DNA of 15,529 nt from an uncultured Bacilli bacterium (GTDB lineage Bacteria; Bacillota_I; Bacilli_A; RF39; UBA660), in assembly GCA_947625715.1 (NCBI GenBank), contig CANQPR010000022.1, positions 1 through 15,529 on the forward strand. Direction: 5' to 3'. The position numbers and the translations under genes are program-made. Positions 6,976 through 13,895 of this stretch are shown in pieces. The notes under the pieces were generated by a model that saw only the letters and a list, made by a program, of their open reading frames with translations, ran no database searches and was not told where the DNA came from. Within the stretch, counting starts at the first letter, position 1. Each line of letters starts with the position of its first letter.

Positions 6976-7580
6976 TCTTTTTCCTCCCCTATAATTTTTT
7001 TAATTTTATTCTTAATTCTTTGTATTGTATTATCAATTTGTTTAGGCTTTTTGTCAAGTATTTTTGCTATTTCTTGAAATTTTAAACCATCTTTTAATAA
7101 TTTATAAACTTGTAATTCGTTATTTGATAAAGTTTGTTCAATTTTAGTTGATAGTTCTTCTAGTTGTTCTTCTTCACTGAATTTATGTAATGGTTCAAAG
7201 GTGTTATCGACAACAAAATTTATTAAATTAGTGCTATCATAATCATAATCTAAAGATAAACTTTCATTTAAAATTTTATTTTTTTTTGTTTTACTTTTTT
7301 CTAGGGCTTTAATTATTTTTCTTTCAACACACAGTTGGACAAAAGTTTTTAAACTAGCATTTTTATTATCTTTGTAATTGGTTAAAGCTTCACTAAAACC
7401 AATCATAGCTTCTTGATATAAATCATTTTTGTCTATTTCAAGATTATTATAAAAGTTATAGTATTTATTTACTAACCGATTTAATAACGGTTTATACATT
7501 TCATATAGGGTATCTACGACATCTTCATTTGTCTCACATATCATATTGTATATTTCTAGTTCATCGTTTTTATATTTCAA
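6972..7580 (-). CDS. sigH: SigH-like alternative RNA polymerase sigma factor
   Basis: I choose the TTG at 7580 as start (202 residues). It has a strong GGGAGGG site 5 bases upstream and overlaps the rlmB stop as TTGA. The upstream ATG at 7616 lies inside rlmB and adds unconserved residues. Region 2 covers about 20-95, with DLYQEAMIGFSEAL and the FVQLCVERKIIKAL segment closely matching the SigH pattern FAELCVTRQIITAI. Region 4 covers about 145-196 and contains the helix-turn-helix FQEIAKILDKKPKQIDNTIQRIK. SigH drives transition-state and early sporulation genes in Bacillus and competence genes elsewhere; its targets here are unknown. Position after rlmB and before secE-nusG matches the Bacillus order with yacP and rpmG lost. 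Confidence 0.9.
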   Translation of the reverse strand: MKYKNDELEIYNMICETNEDVVDTLYEMYKPLLNRLVNKYYNFYNNLEIDKNDLYQEAMIGFSEALTNYKDNKNASLKTFVQLCVERKIIKALEKSKTKKNKILNESLSLDYDYDSTNLINFVVDNTFEPLHKFSEEEQLEELSTKIEQTLSNNELQVYKLLKDGLKFQEIAKILDKKPKQIDNTIQRIKNKIKKIIGEEKE

Positions 7581-8257
7581 TTTATCCCTCCCATATTCAT
7601 TAGTAGTATTGCACATGCGACAGAAGCATTTAAACTATTTACTTTACCTTTCATAGGGATTTTGATTATTTCATCACATTTTTTGCTAACTAAAGTACTC
7701 ATGCCTTTTCCTTCATTGCCAATAATTAAAACAGCTTTGGAGGCAAATTCTACATGTTGATAATTAATTCCTGACATATCACTTCCATAAATAAAGAAGC
7801 CTTTCTTTTTTAATATATCTATTGTTTGAACTAAGTTAGTTACTTTGACAATTTTAACATATTGGGTTGTTCCTACACTAGTTTTTATAACGGTATCATT
7901 AACTAAAACACCACGATCTTTAGGAATTATAATTCCCTTTACCCCTAATGCTTCACAAGTTCTTATAATCGCTCCAAAATTATGAGGGTCTTCTAAATGG
8001 TCTAAAATAACAATTTTATCAAAAGGATATATTTCTTCTAATAAAGCATATTTATAATCATCACGAATAATTAATATTCCTTGATGATTAGCCTGACACA
8101 TTCTATTTATTGCTTTTTCATCTACTATATCATAATGTATTTTCTTTTCTTTTAAATAATTATATATTTTGGCATCTTTTAATTTTTTACTAATATAAAC
8201 TTTTTTGATAACTTTTGGATCAGTGCTTAATAAAACATTTTTCCCATATGACTGCAT
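7577..8257 (-). CDS. rlmB: 23S rRNA (guanosine-2'-O-)-methyltransferase RlmB, TrmH/SpoU family
   Basis: I place the start at the ATG at 8257 (226 residues), 7 bases after GGAGGG. The longer frame from 8305 would run through the promoter. The N-terminal 60-70 residues are the RNA-binding substrate domain (YGKNVLL opening). The SPOUT methyltransferase domain follows with all three family motifs: NFGAIIRTCEALGV, the glycine-rich IIGNEGKGMS, and IPMKGKVNSLNASVACAILL. The last holds the Asn-Ser-Leu-Asn knot residues that bind S-adenosylmethionine. Members methylate the ribose of G2251 (E. coli numbering) in 23S rRNA; a related target cannot be excluded. It is the first gene of a coupled rlmB-sigH-membrane protein operon. 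Confidence 0.93.
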   Translation of the reverse strand: MQSYGKNVLLSTDPKVIKKVYISKKLKDAKIYNYLKEKKIHYDIVDEKAINRMCQANHQGILIIRDDYKYALLEEIYPFDKIVILDHLEDPHNFGAIIRTCEALGVKGIIIPKDRGVLVNDTVIKTSVGTTQYVKIVKVTNLVQTIDILKKKGFFIYGSDMSGINYQHVEFASKAVLIIGNEGKGMSTLVSKKCDEIIKIPMKGKVNSLNASVACAILLMNMGGIN

Positions 8258-8263
8258 ATTTTT

Positions 8264-8269
8264 TCCCTC
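8264..8269 (-). promoter_or_regulatory. Ribosome binding site that decides the rlmB start
   Basis: GGAGGG lies 7 bases before the ATG at 8257. With the promoter at 8277-8305 it rules out the upstream in-frame starts. Confidence 0.8.
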
Positions 8270-8276
8270 CAGTTTC

Positions 8277-8305
8277 ATTATAACGCAAAAACAAAGGGCA
8301 CGCAA
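8277..8305 (-). promoter_or_regulatory. Promoter of the rlmB-sigH operon
   Basis: A perfect -10 box TATAAT (8277-8282), a 17-base spacer and a weak -35 box TTGCGT (8300-8305). The transcript would start about 12 bases before the rlmB coding start, giving a short leader that holds only the ribosome binding site. Confidence 0.7.
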
Positions 8306-8311
8306 ATTCCT

Positions 8312-8343
8312 AAAAAAAGAAAGACTTTAAATCATCTTTCTTT
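8312..8343 (-). terminator. Intrinsic terminator of the sensor/YihY operon
   Basis: A 9-bp stem AAAGAAAGA/TCTTTCTTT (8335-8343 with 8316-8324), a 10-base loop and seven T on the minus strand. It lies about 110 bases after the YihY stop and just before the rlmB promoter. Confidence 0.8.
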
Positions 8344-8401
8344 TGAATATTATTTTTTAATCTTAGAACTAAATTAATAGTACATCAGATCAAAAATTAT
8401 T

Positions 8402-8441
8402 TATGCACTAATAATATTCGTGTGCATACTAATAATATGCA
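8402..8441. repeat. Overlapping direct and inverted repeats in the 3' region of the YihY gene
   Basis: CTAATAATAT occurs twice (8408- and 8429-), flanked by TATGCA (8402-8407), TGCATA (8423-8428) and TATGCA (8436-8441). The central TGCATA can pair with either outer copy, giving two mutually exclusive 6-bp hairpins. They lie between the YihY stop and its terminator, so they would be in the 3' untranslated RNA. No protein is encoded here. Confidence 0.5.
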
Positions 8442-8455
8442 ACCCATTTAATTCA

Positions 8456-9283
8456 TTATTTATCCTTTTTTTGGCATTTTTCTAATTCTTCTTTATTTAT
8501 AGCTAAAGATATTGTTACAATAAGAGCTATTATGTATAACCACATCATTAAAACAACGAAATGGGCTAAACCACCATATAAAATATCGTAGTGAGCGAAG
8601 TTATTAACAAAAAATGAATAGAGGAAAGTTGAAATAGCAATCATTACGGTGGTAAAAATAGCTCCTTTAGTAGTACACGAAGAAGGAATTTTAACATCAG
8701 GTGCCATAGAATAAATAATTTTTATTAAAAAGAAAGTTATCAACCACGCAATTGGACCCTTAACTAAATTTATTAAAAATATAAAACTTTGGGTAATTTT
8801 TTCATTATGATTTACATATACAAACATATCAATAAATTTATTACCAAAGGTTGGTATTAAAAGCAAAAAGACTAAGAGAATAACTAAAATTAAAGTCATA
8901 AATAAGGCTTTTATTTTTCTTTTTACAAAACTGGTATTTGATAATTGATATAAATGATTAGAAGTTATTATAATGGAACTAGCACCAGTAGAAGCCGTAT
9001 AAAAAGAAATTAATATCGTTATCAAAAAAGCTTTAGTCATACTTATTTCTCTGACCATTGGTAATATTAAATCTTTAATTTCACTTCCAAAAGCTTTAGT
9101 AATAAAGTTAGATATAAAATCCATACTCCCATGAAAAAGGCTCGTCCCATAAGCTATTAATGTAATTGTTGGCACAATAGCTAATAAAAAAAAGAAAGCA
9201 AGTTGTCCTGGTAATACTAACATGTCAGGTTCTGTTACAATATTCCATATTCTTTTCACAACATTTATTACTTTCTTTTTCAT
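8456..9283 (-). CDS. YihY/BrkB family inner-membrane protein
   Basis: The product has 275 residues, usual for the family. A short basic start is followed by about six membrane helices. Family features include LPGQLAFFFLLAIVPTITLI in helix 1, the STGASSII segment, the conserved ARG/APDVKIP-like loop (here MAPDVKIPS), and a final YGGLAHFVVLMMWLYIIALI helix pair. The biochemical function of this family is not firmly established; the older label ribonuclease BN is a misannotation. The ATG overlaps the stop of the GGDEF gene (ATGA) with an AAAGGAAG site inside that gene, so the two are translationally coupled. It is the last gene of a three-gene operon. Confidence 0.9.
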   Translation of the reverse strand: MKKKVINVVKRIWNIVTEPDMLVLPGQLAFFFLLAIVPTITLIAYGTSLFHGSMDFISNFITKAFGSEIKDLILPMVREISMTKAFLITILISFYTASTGASSIIITSNHLYQLSNTSFVKRKIKALFMTLILVILLVFLLLIPTFGNKFIDMFVYVNHNEKITQSFIFLINLVKGPIAWLITFFLIKIIYSMAPDVKIPSSCTTKGAIFTTVMIAISTFLYSFFVNNFAHYDILYGGLAHFVVLMMWLYIIALIVTISLAINKEELEKCQKKDK

Positions 9284-11304
9284 TTAGAGTCTTCCTTTTG
9301 TTCTTCTTTTTGTTTTTTAATATCTTCAACACATTCATTAATTGCATCTTGAATATTTTTAAGTTCGTTTTCAATCATACTATAACCAATACTAACCCCA
9401 TATTCATATGGAAGTGTTTTAAATTCTTTGTTTAATTTATGAATATAACTTGTAATTTGTTTAGCACTATAACCAACTAAATAAATCATAAATTCATTGC
9501 CATCGGTTCTAATTATATCAGTATTATCAAGTTGAGAACGAATTAAAATATTGGCTGAAGCTTGAATTTGTTTATCGCCTTCTTCATATCCTAATGTATC
9601 ATTAATTTCTTGAAGATTATTTAAATCAAGCATTATTACCGCTTGAGGATAAATAGTGTTTTTATTCCAAGCAGATATATTTTCATTTAAATAATTACGA
9701 TTTTTTAAAGACGTCAATTGGTCAATAAACTTTAATTTATCATCTTTTTTAATCTTTTTTGAAACTCTAACTTTTTTACTATTATGGTATATTAAAGCTA
9801 ATATTAAACCGATGATTAGTAAAAAGTAAAAAGCATATTTAGCAAGGGTTTGAATAACACTACCATTTTGTTCTGTTGTAGTATTATGATAAGTTCCCAA
9901 GCTAGTTAATTTATGATTATCTAAGTATAATATATATTTACTAATTAAGGTATTAAATATATCATTATTCATTGATTTTAAAGAATAAGTAGCTTCGGTC
10001 GTTTCACTAAATATTTTATGGAATTTCTTTAAATCATGTTTTTGATAATATTCTCCCATATTACTATCAATAGCTAATATTATATCTTTCTTTTTGATAA
10101 TTTTATTCCATTCTTTCTCGCGGTTATATGTCTTTATTTGATAGCCATAATTTTGTTGTAAAACTGTTGCTAGTAATGTATTTTCTTCTACATATATAGT
10201 TTTATCTTTTACACTGGCATCTGTTAAAACAACTAATGGATTAGTTTCATGGGTATATAAAGAATAAGATAAAGTTAAATTAGTAGGTATTTCTACCCCA
10301 TTATTTGTTTGGGTAAAATAATTCATGTATAATTTTATTTTATTATTAGTGATTTCTTTAATAAATTTTTTAGGATTATCATAACGATTATATAAAATTT
10401 CAATTCCTGAAAAATTAGCAAAGGCTTTTAAGTATTCGGTCATTATCCCGCCTACTTTACCACCACTTAATAATTCATAAGGACTATTATTTACTAAGCC
10501 ATATTTAACATCAACAGCTTGAAGCTCAACTAAATCTTTTTCTTCTATTTTTAAATTTTTAATAAATATCGCGCGTTCTTCTTTAGCTAGTTCTTTTTGT
10601 AAATTATGTTTTTCCCAATCGATGAAATATTTTTTCATAACACTTTTTAAACGAGAATCCGCTACATCATTCATATAGTAATAGTAATTTATGTCACTAA
10701 AATGATAACCTATATAATAATCATTAGCAAGAATTTTATCGATATATTCAATTCTTGGTACGATTATACTAGATACTTGTTCATCTTCTAAAGCTTGTAA
10801 TAACTCTTCTTGACTATTATAAGTTGTAATATTAATATTAATTTTTGCTAAACGATTATTTAATAGGGTTTCATCGTTTTTAATAACCCCAATTTTTTTA
10901 CCTCGTAAGCCACTAATTTCTGAAACAATTTCTTTCTTTTTAGTTACATAAATATAATGGTCTTGATAAAATTCTAAAGCATCATCAGGTATATAATTAG
11001 ATGCTCCAAATAAAGCGCCTGAAACGGTTTCGGTATTTTTATAGGTTATTGTATTAAGAGATATTTTATAATTATCTTGAAAATCTTTTAGAAAAGTATA
11101 AAACAACCCTTGGCCATCATTACCAAAAATATTTTCATTATTAATAACATGAATATTTTGAATTTTAGAAGCACTTGCAGCCAACCATTCTTTTTCAATT
11201 GGCGTTAAAAAATTGGCTTTTGTCTGCCATATATATATTCCAATTCCAATAATTAAAATAATTAATATGGCCCCCAATATTTTGAGTTTATTTTTCTTTT
11301 TCAT
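9280..11304 (-). CDS. Membrane sensor with tandem solute-binding domains and a degenerate GGDEF domain
   Basis: The product has 674 residues: an N-terminal membrane helix (about 8-25); two periplasmic binding protein-like (SBP_bac_3/PBPb) domains (about 50-245 and 265-465); a second helix (about 488-507); and a cytoplasmic GGDEF domain (about 526-660). The second sensor domain opens with the usual SPYELLSGGKVGGIMTEYL pattern. In the GGDEF domain DLNNLQEIND keeps Asp560, Asn568 and Asp569, and GD (576-577) is present. The signature, however, reads DGNEF (601-605): Gly1 is Asp and the metal-binding Asp/Glu3 is Asn. No RxxD inhibitory site lies five residues upstream. Cyclic-di-GMP synthesis is therefore doubtful; it may be a nucleotide-binding receptor or have altered activity. 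The sensor part suggests amino acid-like ligands. It sits 16 bases after the one-TM gene with an AAAGGAG site. Confidence 0.87.
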   Translation of the reverse strand: MKKKNKLKILGAILIILIIGIGIYIWQTKANFLTPIEKEWLAASASKIQNIHVINNENIFGNDGQGLFYTFLKDFQDNYKISLNTITYKNTETVSGALFGASNYIPDDALEFYQDHYIYVTKKKEIVSEISGLRGKKIGVIKNDETLLNNRLAKININITTYNSQEELLQALEDEQVSSIIVPRIEYIDKILANDYYIGYHFSDINYYYYMNDVADSRLKSVMKKYFIDWEKHNLQKELAKEERAIFIKNLKIEEKDLVELQAVDVKYGLVNNSPYELLSGGKVGGIMTEYLKAFANFSGIEILYNRYDNPKKFIKEITNNKIKLYMNYFTQTNNGVEIPTNLTLSYSLYTHETNPLVVLTDASVKDKTIYVEENTLLATVLQQNYGYQIKTYNREKEWNKIIKKKDIILAIDSNMGEYYQKHDLKKFHKIFSETTEATYSLKSMNNDIFNTLISKYILYLDNHKLTSLGTYHNTTTEQNGSVIQTLAKYAFYFLLIIGLILALIYHNSKKVRVSKKIKKDDKLKFIDQLTSLKNRNYLNENISAWNKNTIYPQAVIMLDLNNLQEINDTLGYEEGDKQIQASANILIRSQLDNTDIIRTDGNEFMIYLVGYSAKQITSYIHKLNKEFKTLPYEYGVSIGYSMIENELKNIQDAINECVEDIKKQKEEQKEDSK

Positions 11305-11320
11305 TTTTTAAATGGCTCCT

Positions 11321-11812
11321 TTACTCACTTTTATCAGGAACAACGGTATTGTTATTCCAAATTAGTTGTTCTCGGTTAATATTTTTGGCCCCCATTATTG
11401 TATATCCAGCAATTTCTTCTGTTTGTTCTTGAACTAGAGTATATTGTAAATCATAATGACTTTGATATTTACTATCAATTTTTTCAATTGATGAGTTAGC
11501 TATATTTTTAGCAGAGTCTAAAGATACCGAAGCATTAAATAAAATACGAATATATATTATTTTTCCTTTAACTTTAACGGTTGCATCTGCTACCCCTTCA
11601 TTTTCTTTTAAAGCATTTATTAAAATTTCTTGATCTTCACTTGTGTAAGGCAAATCAGCTATATCATCTAGGCGATCGCCATAACTTGATGTATTAACCC
11701 CAAAAAAATATCTTACCATAACTCCGGTTATGATACAAAAGCATACTAAAACAATTATAACTAAAACCCATAAAACGCGATTATTATTCCACATTTGTTT
11801 TATTTTTTTCAT
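11321..11812 (-). CDS. Small one-TM extracytoplasmic protein of unknown function
   Basis: The product has 163 residues. A basic, Asn-rich start (MKKIKQMWNNNR) is followed by one membrane helix (about 12-36), then about 125 residues outside the membrane. The outer part has an alpha/beta pattern: a helix (SEDQEILINALKENEG), strands VADATVKVKGKIIYIRILF, a second helix (LDSAKNIANSSIEKID) and strands (YDLQYTLVQ, AGYTIMGAKN). The order vaguely recalls BON-like or YhcN-like domains, but I do not recognise it. It is first in the operon with the GGDEF sensor and YihY protein and has its own promoter, so it may work with the sensor; that is inference. Start support: AGAGGTG about 9 bases upstream. Confidence 0.8.
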   Translation of the reverse strand: MKKIKQMWNNNRVLWVLVIIVLVCFCIITGVMVRYFFGVNTSSYGDRLDDIADLPYTSEDQEILINALKENEGVADATVKVKGKIIYIRILFNASVSLDSAKNIANSSIEKIDSKYQSHYDLQYTLVQEQTEEIAGYTIMGAKNINREQLIWNNNTVVPDKSE

Positions 11813-11843
11813 TTATAGCACCTCTAATTTTTAGTTTATTTTA

Positions 11844-11872
11844 ATTATACCTTATTTTATTCGCTTTTTAAA
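11844..11872 (-). promoter_or_regulatory. Promoter of the one-TM/GGDEF/YihY operon
   Basis: TTTAAA (11867-11872), a 17-base spacer, then a perfect TATAAT (11844-11849), about 30 bases before the start codon and downstream of the typA terminator. Confidence 0.72.
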
Positions 11873-11891
11873 GTTATTTTTATAAGGTGTT

Positions 11892-11914
11892 AAAAAAACT
11901 AGTTATTAACTAGT
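11892..11914 (-). terminator. Intrinsic terminator of typA
   Basis: A near-perfect palindrome, ACTAGT-TAATA-ACTAGT (11898-11914), is followed by seven T on the minus strand and starts 3 bases after the typA stop codon. Confidence 0.8.
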
Positions 11915-11917
11915 AAA

Positions 11918-13720
11918 TTAACGATTTTTTCTAAATCTTTCTTTAGGGTCTAAAATAGCTTTTCTAAGTCTAATACAATCTGGTGTTACTTCTACGTATT
12001 CATCATCTTCAATAAATTCTAGTGCTTCTTCTAAAGTAAATTTTTTCGGTTTGGTTAAATTGATTGCTTCATCAGAACCCGAAGCTCTTGTATTGGTTAA
12101 ATTTTTGTTTTTACAAGGATTGACATCTAAGTCATTGTCACGATTATGAATACCTATAATCATTCCTACATAAACATCTGTTGCTGGTTCAATTATTAAT
12201 GTACCTCGCTCTTGTAAATTAAATAATGAGTATCCTAAAGCTTTACCATTTTCCATAGATACAAGGACTCCATTTTTTCTTCGTTCAATGGCCCCAACAT
12301 AAGGTTTATACATCTCAAAATTACGAACCATTATTCCTTCCCCTTTAGTGTTGGTAATAAAAGCACTTCTATAACCTATTAAACCCCTTGTTGGCGCTAA
12401 AAACTCTAAGTGTGAATAGCCTTCATTAGTAGTTGAGACTACTTCTAAAGTTGCTTTTCTTTCTTGTAAGTCATTAATTATTGTTCCTTGATATTCACTT
12501 GGGCAATTTATAATTACTCTTTCAAAAGGTTCGCATTTAACGCCATCTATTTCTTCAAATAAAACTTCTGGTTTACTTACTGATAATTCATAACCTTCTC
12601 TTCGCATATTTTCAAGAAGAATTGATAAGTGTAGTTCCCCTCTTCCACTTACTTTGTATCCATCCGTATCAGGTAATTCTTCAACAACTAAACCAACATT
12701 GGTTTCTAATTCTCTTTCTAAACGTTCTTTTAAATGTCTTGTTGTTAAAAATTTTCCACTTTTTCCTGCAAAAGGACTATTATTGACTAAAAAATTCATT
12801 GATAAAGTAGGTCTTTCAATCAAAATAGGTGCTAAAGGATCTATATGGTCTTTATCACATACTGTATCTCCAATGGAAATATCAGGACAACCAGCAAAGG
12901 TTACAATATCTCCATAGTAAGCCTCATCTTTTTCAATTCTATTTATACCTTCTGTTACAAACAATTTACTTATTCTAAAATTACTTACATCACCATTATT
13001 TTTTACTAAAGCCACATTTTGACCATTTTTAATTTTCCCTTTACTAATTCTACCAATTCCTAATCTTCCTAAAAAGTTATCATAATCTAAATTACTTACT
13101 TGTAATTGTAATGGGTCTGTAGTATTTCCTTTAAATGGTTCAACTTGTTTTATTATTGTTTTTAAAAGTGGTTCAATTGAATCTTCTAAATTTTGAGGGT
13201 CTAAAGAGCATTTTCCTTCTTTAGCAATACCATAAATGATTGGAAAATCTAATTGTTCATCACTAGCATTTAATTCTAAAAACAAATTAAATGTCATATC
13301 AACAACTTCAGTTGGCCGAGCATCTTTTTTATCTATTTTATTAATAAATAAAATTGGTTTTAAATTTTGTTCTAAAGCTTTTTTCAAAACAAATTTTGTT
13401 TGAGGCATTGGTCCTTCTGATGAATCAACAATTAAAATAACGGTATCAACGGTTCTAATTACTCTTTCTACTTCACTAGAAAAATCAGCATGTCCTGGTG
13501 TATCAACAATATTAATTTTATAATCATGATATTTAATGGAACAATTTTTAGAATAAATAGTTATACCTCTTTCTTTTTCAATGGCATCACTATCCATTAT
13601 TAATTGACCAACTTCTTCATGTGATTTAAAGGCTCCATTTTGATTTAATAAAGCATCAACTAAAGTTGATTTACCAGCATCTACATGGGCAACTACGGCA
13701 ATGTTTATAATCTTATCCAT
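11918..13720 (-). CDS. typA: Ribosome-associated GTPase TypA/BipA
   Basis: The product has 600 residues, full length for the family. GTPase motifs: P-loop AHVDAGKST (11-19), DAIEKERGITI (45-55), DTPGHADF (73-80) and NKID (127-130), with the TypA phrase MPQTKFVLKKALEQNL. The EF-G-like domains II, III and V follow, then the TypA-specific C-terminal domain ending YVEVTPDCIRLRKAILD. TypA binds the ribosome and aids large-subunit assembly and growth under stress, notably in the cold. The P-loop has Ala15 and Ser18 where most TypA proteins have His and Thr (AHVDHGKTT). The Ala is shared with TetM-type ribosomal protection proteins, but overall length and C-terminus fit TypA. It is transcribed alone, between its own promoter and terminator. 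Start support: GGGGAGTGA. Confidence 0.96.
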   Translation of the reverse strand: MDKIINIAVVAHVDAGKSTLVDALLNQNGAFKSHEEVGQLIMDSDAIEKERGITIYSKNCSIKYHDYKINIVDTPGHADFSSEVERVIRTVDTVILIVDSSEGPMPQTKFVLKKALEQNLKPILFINKIDKKDARPTEVVDMTFNLFLELNASDEQLDFPIIYGIAKEGKCSLDPQNLEDSIEPLLKTIIKQVEPFKGNTTDPLQLQVSNLDYDNFLGRLGIGRISKGKIKNGQNVALVKNNGDVSNFRISKLFVTEGINRIEKDEAYYGDIVTFAGCPDISIGDTVCDKDHIDPLAPILIERPTLSMNFLVNNSPFAGKSGKFLTTRHLKERLERELETNVGLVVEELPDTDGYKVSGRGELHLSILLENMRREGYELSVSKPEVLFEEIDGVKCEPFERVIINCPSEYQGTIINDLQERKATLEVVSTTNEGYSHLEFLAPTRGLIGYRSAFITNTKGEGIMVRNFEMYKPYVGAIERRKNGVLVSMENGKALGYSLFNLQERGTLIIEPATDVYVGMIIGIHNRDNDLDVNPCKNKNLTNTRASGSDEAINLTKPKKFTLEEALEFIEDDEYVEVTPDCIRLRKAILDPKERFRKNR

Positions 13721-13748
13721 TCTATCACTCCCCTAAACGTACTAACTG

Positions 13749-13777
13749 ATAATACACCAAAAAAGAGCTTTTGGCAA
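13749..13777 (-). promoter_or_regulatory. Promoter of typA
   Basis: TTGCCA (13772-13777), a 17-base spacer, then TATTAT (13749-13754), about 28 bases before the start codon. The -35 box lies in the loop and stem edge of the terminator hairpin of the gene upstream. Confidence 0.68.
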
Positions 13778-13781
13778 GCTC
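13759..13781 (-). terminator. Second terminator after the BspA-like gene, overlapping the typA promoter
   Basis: The stem GAGCTT/AAGCTC (13776-13781 with 13765-13770), a 5-base loop and six T on the minus strand. It is about 115 bases after the stop of the BspA-like gene and backs up the terminator at 13804-13827. Confidence 0.7.
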
Positions 13782-13803
13782 AATATTACAATTTGTCATT
13801 AAG

Positions 13804-13827
13804 AAAAAAGTTATGTTAAATAACCTT
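13804..13827 (-). terminator. First terminator after the BspA-like gene
   Basis: The stem AAGGTTAT/ATAACTTT (13820-13827 with 13807-13814) has one G-U pair, a 5-base loop and six T on the minus strand. A 7-bp inverted repeat without a T-run (13871-13877/13894-13900) also overlaps the stop codon and is probably not a terminator. Confidence 0.65.
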
Positions 13828-13895
13828 TAACTCTTACATATCTAAAAATAATATATATTCATTATAATTAATTAGAACAAAACAGCTTAACTATT

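Noticed and set aside
7581..7616. SigH starting at the ATG at 7616
   Set aside because: It would overlap rlmB by 40 bases with no good binding site, while TTG at 7580 has GGGAGGG at ideal spacing.
8258..8305. Longer RlmB starting at 8305
   Set aside because: The segment contains a TATAAT promoter box and the GGAGGG site for the ATG at 8257.
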